Positions 31,351-39,351 of a stretch of 64,000 nucleotides of DNA are shown here, piece by piece. The stretch lies in the NCBI RefSeq assembly GCF_019649055.1, contig NW_026570221.1:2170001-2234000 (forward strand), in the 5' to 3' direction. The notes below the pieces were generated by a model that was not told where the DNA came from, made no database searches, and saw only the letters and a list, made by a program, of their open reading frames with translations. Positions within the stretch are counted from its first letter, which is position 1, and every line of letters starts with the position of its first letter. Source of the DNA: Paramacrobiotus metropolitanus. Taxonomy: Eukaryota; Tardigrada; Eutardigrada; Parachela; Macrobiotidae. The position numbers and the translations under genes were made by a program.

Positions 31351-32328
31351 TCAACGCTTGTGCAACTTTGTCCGTTTCCCAAAGGTCATCTCTATTCTCC
31401 GCTGTTTCATCAAGTCCGCGACCTTTCCATTCGGTAATTGGGATTCCGCGTCAAGTCCGGTGACCTTTAAGTCACTAACGGCGGGCAACCAGCTTTTCAC
31501 TCGGTTCACTTGTACTTCGTTTTCAGCCGACTCATTCGCCGTAGCTGAATTGACCTTTAGTCGTTTCTCTCTTTGTTCGATCATTTGTAGGAACAACTGC
31601 CCAATTTCAATTGCTGGTTCTTTCGTATCAAATTCCTTCTTATAGTCTTCAAAGTTTGGAATCTCATCAAATTCTTCTTCTTGACACGTCGGGCCTTCGA
31701 TTGGCGCTCTTGACAATGCATCCGCGTTGTCGCAGTATTTTCCCGGTTTGTATTCGATTTTGAACTGGTGACCTTGTAACGCCATTGCCCATCTCGTCAG
31801 GCGCGGGTTCATTCCAACTTTATTCGTCTCTGACCTCAGCAAGTTAGTCAGCGCCTGATGATCCGTCCTCACGGTAAATTCGGCATAATCGATGTACGGC
31901 TTGAATTTCCTGACAGCGAACACTACTGCCAGACATTCCCATTCCGTTACGCCGTAATTTTTCTCGGCTCCATGCAGGACGCGGCTCGCATATGCGATTG
32001 GATGTCCATCCTGTGACAGTACTGCTCCAATTCCTTCCTTGCTCACGTCGCATTCAATGACGGTCGGTTTTGCTGGGTCAAACTTTGCCAGTACTGGACC
32101 TTCACACAACAACTTTTTCAAGCTATTGAACTCTTCCTCATGTACTGCTGTCCAGTCCTTTTTCACGTGCTTGTCTTGTCTCAGCAGTTCATATAAGTGG
32201 GAAGTCTTCTGTGCATATCCCATTATGAATTTGCGGTAATAGTTCGCCAGTCCAAGGAATGACATTAGTTGCCTTTCTGTTTGAGGCCGTTTAAATTCTG
32301 AGACCGCGGTGACCTTTTCCGGATCCAT
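31351..32328 (-). pseudogene. RT thumb and RNase H of copy B; RT palm missing
   Basis: The ORF begins at the conserved post-palm segment (MSFLGLANYYRKFI) and continues into an RNase H with its acids visible (ECDVS, TEWECLAVV, RTDHQAL) and the DNADALSR segment shared with copy A. RT fingers and palm, including the YxDD motif that should lie upstream, are not found anywhere in copy B. The ORF ends in a frame break before integrase. Confidence 0.85.
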
Positions 32329-32338
32329 TCGAATTGAA

Positions 32339-32377
32339 ATCAGCTTCTCGGCTTCTCAACATAGCCGAGAAGCTGAT
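32339..32377. repeat. 15-bp perfect hairpin at the RT deletion junction
   Basis: ATCAGCTTCTCGGCT (32339-32353) and AGCCGAGAAGCTGAT (32363-32377) flank a 9-nt loop. One arm belongs to pre-RT sequence and the other abuts the first RT thumb codons. Confidence 0.9.
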
Positions 32378-33017
32378 TTTTCTTCACGATTCGGTATTTG
32401 CTACTATGATTTGCGATGACGATTTCGAAGTATTTTCCCTTGTGGTCCGTCACTCCTGCCAACGGTTGCACTTCAGTTTCCACTTGTGGGACCGGTGTAA
32501 ACATCAACTTGTTTTGGGCCGGTGCATATTTTCCCATCTTGACCTTTACACGTGTGCAGTTTGACGGTTTCAATTTGATTCGTTGGTCACTGTAGACTTT
32601 GATCACGTCTTTCGACATTCTGGCTTTTTCCACTTTCAATCTTCTGACTTTAATATCCTTTTCTTTTTCTTCATCCACTTCGTCGTCTTCATCCAAATCC
32701 AATAAGTCCTCTTGTTCTGAAAGGTCACTTACACCTGAATCTTCCGAAGTCGTTGAGTTATCGCTTGAACTCGTCCACTCGGAGTCGGAGTTACTGCTCT
32801 CATATTCTTGTGCAGTAGCTTGACCTTTGTCAACCTTTTCAAGTGGGCGCTCATCAACTCCTTCGTCTTCTGATGAAAGGTCACTTTCGTTTTCCCGCGA
32901 ATCGCTAAGTTTTTTCGCTTTCGAATTTTTGAGCAGAGGTTTGTCCCCTTCTTTTGCCTTTCGTCCGTTTCGTGCGGCGACTCTTGGGTGACTCCTGGCT
33001 ACCCGGATTCTCGTTGG
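32340..33017 (-). pseudogene. Acidic linker and pre-RT segment of copy B
   Basis: Sense reading gives Asp/Glu/Ser-rich sequence, then a segment of the kind found just before RT in Gypsy pol (RIVKKNQLLGYVE). It ends at the hairpin. It is broken into more than one frame. Confidence 0.6.
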
Positions 33018-34055
33018 TTACCTTTCTGATTGTTCGGAGTTTGACCTTTCTTCGTCCGATTTTGACTTTTCCAATTCATTTATTTCTTCAAGGCTCGTTA
33101 ATGGCTTTTCGGTCAACTCGACCGGCGGACATTCCTCACCGTTATCGAGTGACCTTTCCCCGTTTTTTGCCTCCGTTACTGGGTTTTGTTGTTCATTCGA
33201 TATCCTCTCAACTTCCTCTTTGAACTTCTTCCACATTTCTCCTCTATCTGTTAACATCCGTGCGATGTCGAAAGCCGACTTTGAACTTTCTTCCGTTTCG
33301 TTCGATCCTCCTTCAACTATCTCTTCAACTGGTTCCTCTTTTTCCGCTTCTTTTTCGGTCCCTTTATCAACTTCATCCTGTTGGACTGTTTCGTAACCTT
33401 TAGGTCGTTTGGGACCGACGAAAATGCAGTTTGCCATCAGTTCTTCGGTGACCCATTCATCATTCGGAATCGTTTCATACATGCACCACGTATCACCACC
33501 TCGTTCTGGGTAGTCCACTCCATCTGGATCTGGTGCAAAGGTCACCTTTTTCTTTTGCATTATTCCTGGTAGCCTTCTTTTCCGGGTTACTTGTAATTCT
33601 CGCATCTCTTTTACGTCGAATCTGGGGATCTCTTCTTCGAATTTATTCCAGTATTTTTGTAATATGTCTTCGTTCCCCTCTTTTAGCGCGTTGTAATATA
33701 CTTCGAGTGATTCGTAGACAGGAGTACCAAGTCCTGCCGGGAAGATGATCGTTCTCCCTTCGCCTTTATACATGTGGTTCACACGGAAGTCCCAGAAAAG
33801 GTCAACTCTCGCTTCTTCCCACATTTCTCCTTCTTCGGTCATCTCTCCTATCTCTCGTTCAAATCTCCTTTCTGTTGCTACCGGATCGAGAGGATCTTGG
33901 ATTCCTATCTCGACACGTTGCAACCAATGGTTTAGCCATCTGCCTCTTCCGATTATAAAACTTTCCACGTATGACAACCACGTTCGATATCTATTCCAAT
34001 GATACCGTTCGATGTGTGGTTTCCACATTTCGTTTGTCCGCATGATGCTTTTCAC
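33018..34055 (-). CDS. Unassigned ORF between protease and RT (copy B)
   Basis: 345 residues. The N-terminal ~150 residues are aromatic-rich and look folded (WNRYRTWLSYV, WDFRVNHMYK); the rest is acidic with Glu/Lys runs. No family recognised. Its place between protease and RT suggests a part of the pol polyprotein. It starts 51 bp after the protease ORF stop in another frame. Confidence 0.55.
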   Translation of the reverse strand: MKSIMRTNEMWKPHIERYHWNRYRTWLSYVESFIIGRGRWLNHWLQRVEIGIQDPLDPVATERRFEREIGEMTEEGEMWEEARVDLFWDFRVNHMYKGEGRTIIFPAGLGTPVYESLEVYYNALKEGNEDILQKYWNKFEEEIPRFDVKEMRELQVTRKRRLPGIMQKKKVTFAPDPDGVDYPERGGDTWCMYETIPNDEWVTEELMANCIFVGPKRPKGYETVQQDEVDKGTEKEAEKEEPVEEIVEGGSNETEESSKSAFDIARMLTDRGEMWKKFKEEVERISNEQQNPVTEAKNGERSLDNGEECPPVELTEKPLTSLEEINELEKSKSDEERSNSEQSER

Positions 34056-34106
34056 TTCCTTTTGGGCATGACCTTTAAGGTCTGCTAATGCGGCGTTACA
34101 TTTCGG

Positions 34107-36059
34107 CTATTCTGAAAGGTCATCTCGAGTGGCATTTTCACAACATTCCGCGCATTCCCATTGTGGTTGCACTCTGCACGGATCCTCAAAGTAACCGTGG
34201 TGACAACTCCCGGCTCGTTCTTCTGGAGTTAATGTCCTTTGACTCGCTTGAGGTTTAACCTGTTCCTGTACTGTGGTATCTTCCTCACATTCGATTGGAG
34301 TCACGCTTTTATCCTCAGAGGATATTTCGATGACCTCTGGTTCTTTTTCTGTTCGGTGACCTTTCAATTGTTCGAGTGCCTTGTTGCGGATTTCGCTTGT
34401 AAACATCTGTTCCTCTTCAGTTATTCGTTTCAAAACCCGTAACCTTTCACTCTTTTTATCCTTCCCCACTTTAGCCGTCTTTATTCCCAGTGCCTCTGGT
34501 ACTGGGATAGGCCTTGCCCAATCCATGCCTGGCATGAGCGATTGTTTCGCTGCAGCTGTCGCTTCTTTCTGTGTGGCAGCTATCTCTTCAAGTGTTGGTG
34601 ACCTTTCGTCATTGATAGCAGAGTGTGGTTCGAAAAAGGGTTCCTTTTGAGAATCACGTTCTGTTACTTCTTCTTTGGCTTCATCTGGTGACCTTTCCTT
34701 TCCCAGTGCCTCTGGTACTGGGATAACTTTTTCAACTTTTCCATTTTCATTTTTCGTTTCCAGTGCCTCTGGTACTGGGATAATTTGTTCCTGCTGCACT
34801 TTTGTCATTCCCGGTGCCTCTGGTACTGGGATGACCTTTTCTCTTCCCTTTTGTGTCAGCATTGTCCGGTTTAGTGTGTTTTCAATCTCCTGTTGAATCA
34901 TTTGCAACTGCTCAAATGGTGACAATTCTTTTTGCGTCATCTTTTTCTTTTCGTTTCCCGGTGCCTTTGGTACTGGGATTAGCGTTTTATTAACTATTTG
35001 AGCATTTTCCGTCTGTTTTATGAGTTCGCTGACCTTTCCGACTTGAACTTTGGCGACTGGTTTTGGGTCATCTTCCTTTTCTTCTTCCCCTTCATTATCC
35101 ATCAGTACAAATTTCTTTTCCAAAAAGTCAAATCCCAATAACACCTGTACGTCATCACACTTCGGTCGGACGTAGAAAGAATGCTCGCTAGTTTTCTTTC
35201 GTAAGGTCACTGGTGCTACACAATAGTGCGTCACCATGAATCCTGACGTTCCACTGATTCCATTTATTCTCACCAGTCTGTCTGGTGGTAGTGGTAGCAT
35301 ATGAAGTCCATTCTTCTCGCAAAATGGTTTGCTGATCAGCGACGTCTCAGCGCCGGTGTCCAACATTGCGTTGACCTTTATGTCTCCCACTTTCACTTCG
35401 TGTGTGTAAGCTTCAATTCTTTTAGGCAATTTTCCGTTTTGGATCTTCAATGTGTGAATCTTACATTTCACAGGAATGAGCGATACTGGTCCCGGGTCCA
35501 TATCGGAAAGCACTTGTCCTTTTGCTGGAGTGCTATGACCTTTCAGTATTTCGCTCAGCTTATCAATCCTGTGTGGAACGTTAGTCCGAACATCGTAATA
35601 TTTTCGCGGCTTTTCTTTATTTGTTCGCTTCTCTGTAGCCATTTTACCACCGGTGACCTTTTCAAATTCCTGCACTTGCTCATTTGCTTTTGTGCTATCC
35701 GCGTGACCTTTAATCACTTTATTTATCGTCTGATGGATCAGTTCCTCTTTACGGTTTTCGTTTCGTTCATCTCTCAGCTTCTCAATGACTTCACTTGTTA
35801 TTTGGTCCGCTCGCTTCAATTCGTCTTCTTCGCTATCTTTCATCTCATCTGGTGACCTTTCATATGTAATCATATCATATCCTTTTTCGGTCATCCATTC
35901 GATCACCTTCGCGGACACTTCATTGTTCGTTTTCGTTGGATCAATTTGCGAAGACATTCCGTCTGTTCGGGCTGGTGACTTGTCGTTACCATCCTTCTGT
36001 AGTGCTTGCGATAAGTCCCGTGACCTTTCGGCTGCGCTACTCTGTTGCGTTTGCGCCAT
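34107..36059 (-). CDS. Retropepsin-type aspartic protease ORF (copy B)
   Basis: 650 residues. A protease domain lies near residues 195-335: VNAMLDTGAETSLIS carries the catalytic DTG, and VLLGFDFL is the usual closing motif. Active retropepsins are dimers that cut Gag-Pol. Upstream is a Ser/Lys/Glu-rich region. Downstream are five IPVPEA-type peptide repeats that coincide with DNA hairpins, and a C-terminal Cys cluster (CHHGYF...CAECC) that may bind zinc. The 5' end overlaps the previous ORF by 157 bp. Confidence 0.8.
   Translation of the reverse strand: MAQTQQSSAAERSRDLSQALQKDGNDKSPARTDGMSSQIDPTKTNNEVSAKVIEWMTEKGYDMITYERSPDEMKDSEEDELKRADQITSEVIEKLRDERNENRKEELIHQTINKVIKGHADSTKANEQVQEFEKVTGGKMATEKRTNKEKPRKYYDVRTNVPHRIDKLSEILKGHSTPAKGQVLSDMDPGPVSLIPVKCKIHTLKIQNGKLPKRIEAYTHEVKVGDIKVNAMLDTGAETSLISKPFCEKNGLHMLPLPPDRLVRINGISGTSGFMVTHYCVAPVTLRKKTSEHSFYVRPKCDDVQVLLGFDFLEKKFVLMDNEGEEEKEDDPKPVAKVQVGKVSELIKQTENAQIVNKTLIPVPKAPGNEKKKMTQKELSPFEQLQMIQQEIENTLNRTMLTQKGREKVIPVPEAPGMTKVQQEQIIPVPEALETKNENGKVEKVIPVPEALGKERSPDEAKEEVTERDSQKEPFFEPHSAINDERSPTLEEIAATQKEATAAAKQSLMPGMDWARPIPVPEALGIKTAKVGKDKKSERLRVLKRITEEEQMFTSEIRNKALEQLKGHRTEKEPEVIEISSEDKSVTPIECEEDTTVQEQVKPQASQRTLTPEERAGSCHHGYFEDPCRVQPQWECAECCENATRDDLSE
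34489..34985 (-). repeat. Five hairpin repeats with core CCCAGT...ACTGGG
   Basis: Copies lie near 34494, 34699, 34760, 34810 and 34961. Each is a 9-bp stem, CCCAGTGCC against GGTACTGGG, with a 3-nt loop and one G:T pair. CCCGGT and GCCTTT variants occur. The same DNA encodes the IPVPEA/IPVPKA peptide. Confidence 0.7.
34616..34670 (-). repeat. tRNA-acceptor-like hairpin (copy B, 5)
   Basis: In sense, AACAGAACGTG faces CACACTCTGCTAT, with TTTCGAACC before the 3' arm. It sits inside the protease ORF. Confidence 0.6.
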
Positions 36060-37261
36060 CTCGTTTGATCGTCCTTTTTGTTCGATTGCGCTAAGTCCTG
36101 TGACCTTTCGTTGCGCTTCATGACAAATCCGCCGCCTGTCAACTTTTGTATGGGGACTTTTTCTCCATAATTCAGCGGTTTGTCCTCTGGCGGTGCATTT
36201 CGTTGATAATTCGCGTCGGCGAATGTCTTCTTATATCCAGTTGGATCAAATGCTGGGACTGGGTTCGGTGACCTTTGCGCTGGTTTCCCGGTAACCAACT
36301 CTTCTAATCGCTTTCTTTCGCATTGCGTTCGCAACTGTTGCATGTCCCAGTAATCCTCTTGCGACATTCTCGTTTTCTGCTTCGCTTTCGGCGTTACGGG
36401 TATCCACATCCCGTGATTCCCATTCGGTCTGTAGGCCACTTTTTGCCACTTTTCCTTCTGTTGCAGAGTTATTGCATCAACAAGTGAGTCATCGGAGTCC
36501 CGTTGTGCCGGTTCGCTATTCTTCTGCTGCGCTGTTCGCAGTGTCGAGTCTGTTTCTCGACCTTTTAACACGGCCCTTCCACCGTGACTTTTAGCGTGCG
36601 CACTTGCTCCTTGACCTTTCACTTGAACTTTTCCTACGGAAGGTGGCCTTTCATCTTTACTGGGTACAGCGATATTCTGTTCCATCCATTTTTGCCTTAT
36701 CAGCTTCTCTTCTTCGTCCTCTGAACAATTCCAGAACTTTGGCTTTATCTCTCCGTAACAGTCGCAACCTGGTTCATTCGCTTTATCATTTTCTGCCAAG
36801 TATTTCCGGAATTTCGCATGTTGCTCATTTTCTTCTTGCGCAGTATCTTTCTGCGGTTTCTTCTGATTCAGCAGCGCCTGTTTAATCTTTGCGTTCCGTT
36901 GTGCGCGTCGTTGCGCTAGCACTTCTTCGCTGCAGTACGGTGACCTTTCGTTTTGCTGCACTTTTTGCAGTGTTGCGCTACCGTCACGACAATTTCCACT
37001 CACAGTACCGTTCTGCGGTGACCTTTTATCCACTTGAACGTTTCCACTCGCAGTGCCATTCTGCGGTGACCTTTGATTCTGTGGCGGTATCCTTATAACC
37101 GCTCCAATTTCTTTTTGCGATGACGGCATCCATATAGCCGTTTCTCTTTGCTGTGGCGGCATCCATCTAGCCGTTTCTTGCGGTTGCGACATCCCTATAG
37201 CCGGTCCACTTTGCTTTTTCGCTGACGGGATCCATATAGCCGTTGCAGTGGTCACATTCAC
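35903..37261 (-). CDS. Unassigned ORF between nucleocapsid and protease (copy B)
   Basis: 452 residues, rich in Gln, Lys and Arg. The first ~60 residues are four or five (A)IWMPxxQ-type repeats that coincide with DNA hairpins; RSPQNGT repeats follow. A Cys group (CDCYGEIKPKFWNC) lies near residue 170. No family recognised. Confidence 0.5.
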   Translation of the reverse strand: MNVTTATAIWIPSAKKQSGPAIGMSQPQETARWMPPQQRETAIWMPSSQKEIGAVIRIPPQNQRSPQNGTASGNVQVDKRSPQNGTVSGNCRDGSATLQKVQQNERSPYCSEEVLAQRRAQRNAKIKQALLNQKKPQKDTAQEENEQHAKFRKYLAENDKANEPGCDCYGEIKPKFWNCSEDEEEKLIRQKWMEQNIAVPSKDERPPSVGKVQVKGQGASAHAKSHGGRAVLKGRETDSTLRTAQQKNSEPAQRDSDDSLVDAITLQQKEKWQKVAYRPNGNHGMWIPVTPKAKQKTRMSQEDYWDMQQLRTQCERKRLEELVTGKPAQRSPNPVPAFDPTGYKKTFADANYQRNAPPEDKPLNYGEKVPIQKLTGGGFVMKRNERSQDLAQSNKKDDQTRWRKRNRVAQPKGHGTYRKHYRRMVTTSHQPEQTECLRKLIQRKRTMKCPRR

Positions 37262-37281
37262 TGCAGTACCATTCTGCAGTG
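37084..37281 (-). repeat. Covarying hairpin cluster in a coding region (copy B)
   Basis: There are five 19-nt hairpins with core ATCCATATA. Stems are GCGGT/ACCGC (37084-37102), ACGGC/GCCGT (37123-37141), GCGGC/GCCGT (37156-37174), a weak one (37186-37204) and ACGGG/GCCGT (37225-37243). A different hairpin with an 8-bp perfect stem, CACTGCAG/CTGCAGTG, lies at 37259-37281, and its relative CGCAG/CTGCG is at 37049-37065. Confidence 0.7.
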
Positions 37282-37341
37282 GTGACCTTTCCCTTTTATC
37301 CGGTGGTTTAGGGTCGGGTCGATCAGTAGGCTCACCGGTGC

Positions 37342-38127
37342 CTACTGATCTTGCCCGTTTCCGTGAACCGGCGCTCCGCCTTGTTGCGCGCCCTGCACAT
37401 TTGCTTGTTGTTGTCCAATATCGTTTGCCGGGTTAGGATTCTGTCCGCCGCCGTTATTATATTGGCCACCACCCTGTTGGTAGTTTCCTTGGCCGCCACC
37501 ATTGTTCTGGCCTCCTCTGAAGTTTCCGCGGCCGAAGCCTCTGCCCCTTCCTCTGAAGCCGCCGCGGCCGAAGCCACCACGGCCGTAGCCACCGTTATTC
37601 TGGCCACCACCATTTCCATTTCCATAGTTACCGTTTCCATTTCCTTGCTGATTCTGGAAGTTCGCTTTCGCCTGATACCATTGTGTGATTAAGTCATATC
37701 CATTAGCCACCGCTTGCTGCCATCCGCCCGTTGCGCGAAGCCGTTGCCACTCTCTGAAGGCAAACAGATTCGGGTTCTGTTCCGGTGGTGTGTTGGCGAA
37801 CTTGCATCCTTGTGTCTGATGATTGCCGTACATACAGTATTGGCACATCTGCACATTGTTCGCCACCCATCCGTCGATCATCTGGAACTTGAATTCTGTT
37901 CGTGACCCTTGATTCCGCTGATAGTTCTGGTTTCCTCTGTTTTGCTGGAAGTATCCTTGACCTTGACCTTGATTTTGGAAGTTTCCTTGACCTCCGTTCC
38001 AGTTTCCATTTCCGTATCCGTTTCCACCGAAGTTTCCGTTACCCCCTCCTTGTTGTGGCAACACGACATTCGTAGGGGCCGTATTCTGTGGTGCCAGTGG
38101 GGTTACATTCTGAGGTGCCGGTCTCAC
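37342..38127 (-). CDS. Nucleocapsid-like ORF with a CCHC zinc knuckle (copy B)
   Basis: 261 residues, rich in Gly, Asn and Gln. A retroviral-type knuckle is visible, CQYCMYGNHQTQGC (C-x2-C-x4-H-x4-C), near residue 92. C-terminal RGG/GRGGF repeats are typical RNA-binding sequence. The role would be RNA packaging and chaperoning. Confidence 0.8.
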   Translation of the reverse strand: MRPAPQNVTPLAPQNTAPTNVVLPQQGGGNGNFGGNGYGNGNWNGGQGNFQNQGQGQGYFQQNRGNQNYQRNQGSRTEFKFQMIDGWVANNVQMCQYCMYGNHQTQGCKFANTPPEQNPNLFAFREWQRLRATGGWQQAVANGYDLITQWYQAKANFQNQQGNGNGNYGNGNGGGQNNGGYGRGGFGRGGFRGRGRGFGRGNFRGGQNNGGGQGNYQQGGGQYNNGGGQNPNPANDIGQQQANVQGAQQGGAPVHGNGQDQ

Positions 38128-38214
38128 TTGAGCTGCCGCTTGTATCGCCGCTACCTTTGCTTACGTTATCGGTTGCCCCGTCTGACTGTCGATAAAGGTC
38201 ACCTTTTCCGTGAC

Positions 38215-39351
38215 TTATCTAACCGGAGTCTCCATGCGGTATTCAACTGGTTGCTGGAGTGGTGCAGCTGCCATTCTCTGTTGCGGCACATTTTCGACTT
38301 GGCCTTGGCGGATGGTCACGTATTCCTGATTACGTTGACCTTTAGGCGCCTTATATTTCTCTTCACCAGTGGCCCAATGTCTGAAGAAATCTTTCACGTC
38401 CGTTGGCGTTTTGCACTTCTGTATACGCAGTGCCTTGTAGAGTTCGTTGTCCACTCTACATCCTTCAATTAGGAAGCCGACTGCTTGCTTCTCGGTGATG
38501 ATTCTTTTCGCTTTAAAGCGCATCATCGCCTGATAATACTGGTCAAGCGATTCCTTCCCGAGTTCAAATTTCCTCGCGTAGGCCTCACGTAAGCCTAAGA
38601 CTTCTTCGTCTCTATCGCCATATTCGTCTTTGAATTTGTCCATCCATTCAGTTATTGAGTATTCAATTCCATCTTCTGCTGCGATGTCCTTTTCTCCTTC
38701 AAACCAGGTTTTTGCAGGACCTTTCACTGCACTGGCTATCTCGATCATAATTTGGTCGTCCGTGAGCTGGTAAGTCCTTTGGGTTTCCTTCACCAGTCGT
38801 GTCCAGCCACTCACAGTGTCACGACTACCGTCAAAGGTCATGAGGGGCGTTTTCCGAGCCATCGAATTGAGTGCTTTAGTCAATTGCACCGCTGTGTTTT
38901 CTGCTCTCTGGTCATCGTCTTCGTCGCTACTTTCATCATCGTTTTGGCTTCGTCTCGCTTTTCCATAACGGGATTTCCTTGGACGCTCCTGCCGGCTGGA
39001 GGGTCTGTCCCGTCGCCCTTCATCGATGAACACGTTTGTTTCAAAGTGCGGGGGAAATTGTGAAGGGTCACCTCGACTCATATGAGGGTTACTTTCCGAA
39101 GGTGGCTCTTTGTCGTTTTTGTCATTTTCACCATCTCTTTCATTTTTAACACTTCCTTTACCGGTGCCAGTTCGTGGCGGCATGTCGAAGTGGAAACTTT
39201 TGCCCGTGCCCGTTTCATGCGCCTTGCTGTAACTGGGCGGGGGTGATTCCACCGTGGCTGTTCTAACTCCATATTGCAACAGCTGCTCATCTTTGTGTTT
39301 GTTTGAGATGTTGAGCGCCTTATTTTCATCCTCGAGGCGACGGACTTTCAA
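38215..39351 (-). CDS. Gag capsid-like ORF (copy B)
   Basis: 378 residues. The C-terminal ~200 residues show the retrotransposon gag pattern: TFDGSRDTVSGWTRLV, then TWFEGE, ITEWMDKFKDEYGDRD and ESLDQYYQAMMRF. The N-terminal part is Ser/Pro/Asp-rich. It overlaps the preceding coiled-coil ORF by 4 bp in the -1 frame at an AGAAAAG run, and the other frame continues the coiled coil, so the two may be one Gag read with a frameshift. Confidence 0.75.
   Translation of the reverse strand: MKVRRLEDENKALNISNKHKDEQLLQYGVRTATVESPPPSYSKAHETGTGKSFHFDMPPRTGTGKGSVKNERDGENDKNDKEPPSESNPHMSRGDPSQFPPHFETNVFIDEGRRDRPSSRQERPRKSRYGKARRSQNDDESSDEDDDQRAENTAVQLTKALNSMARKTPLMTFDGSRDTVSGWTRLVKETQRTYQLTDDQIMIEIASAVKGPAKTWFEGEKDIAAEDGIEYSITEWMDKFKDEYGDRDEEVLGLREAYARKFELGKESLDQYYQAMMRFKAKRIITEKQAVGFLIEGCRVDNELYKALRIQKCKTPTDVKDFFRHWATGEEKYKAPKGQRNQEYVTIRQGQVENVPQQRMAAAPLQQPVEYRMETPVR

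Larger units (their letters stand above)
29237..31354 (-). pseudogene. Integrase of copy B, broken
   Basis: It is homologous to copy A's integrase in order: HHCC zinc module (near 30980-30840), DDE core and GPY-like module. It is interrupted by an in-frame TAA between the first and second catalytic Asp (near 30703), where copy A has a Gln codon, and by another TAA near 30290, where copy A has Lys. The three ORF pieces are 31354-30701, 30688-30287 and 30247-29237. The pieces still carry the expected catalytic residues. Confidence 0.85.
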
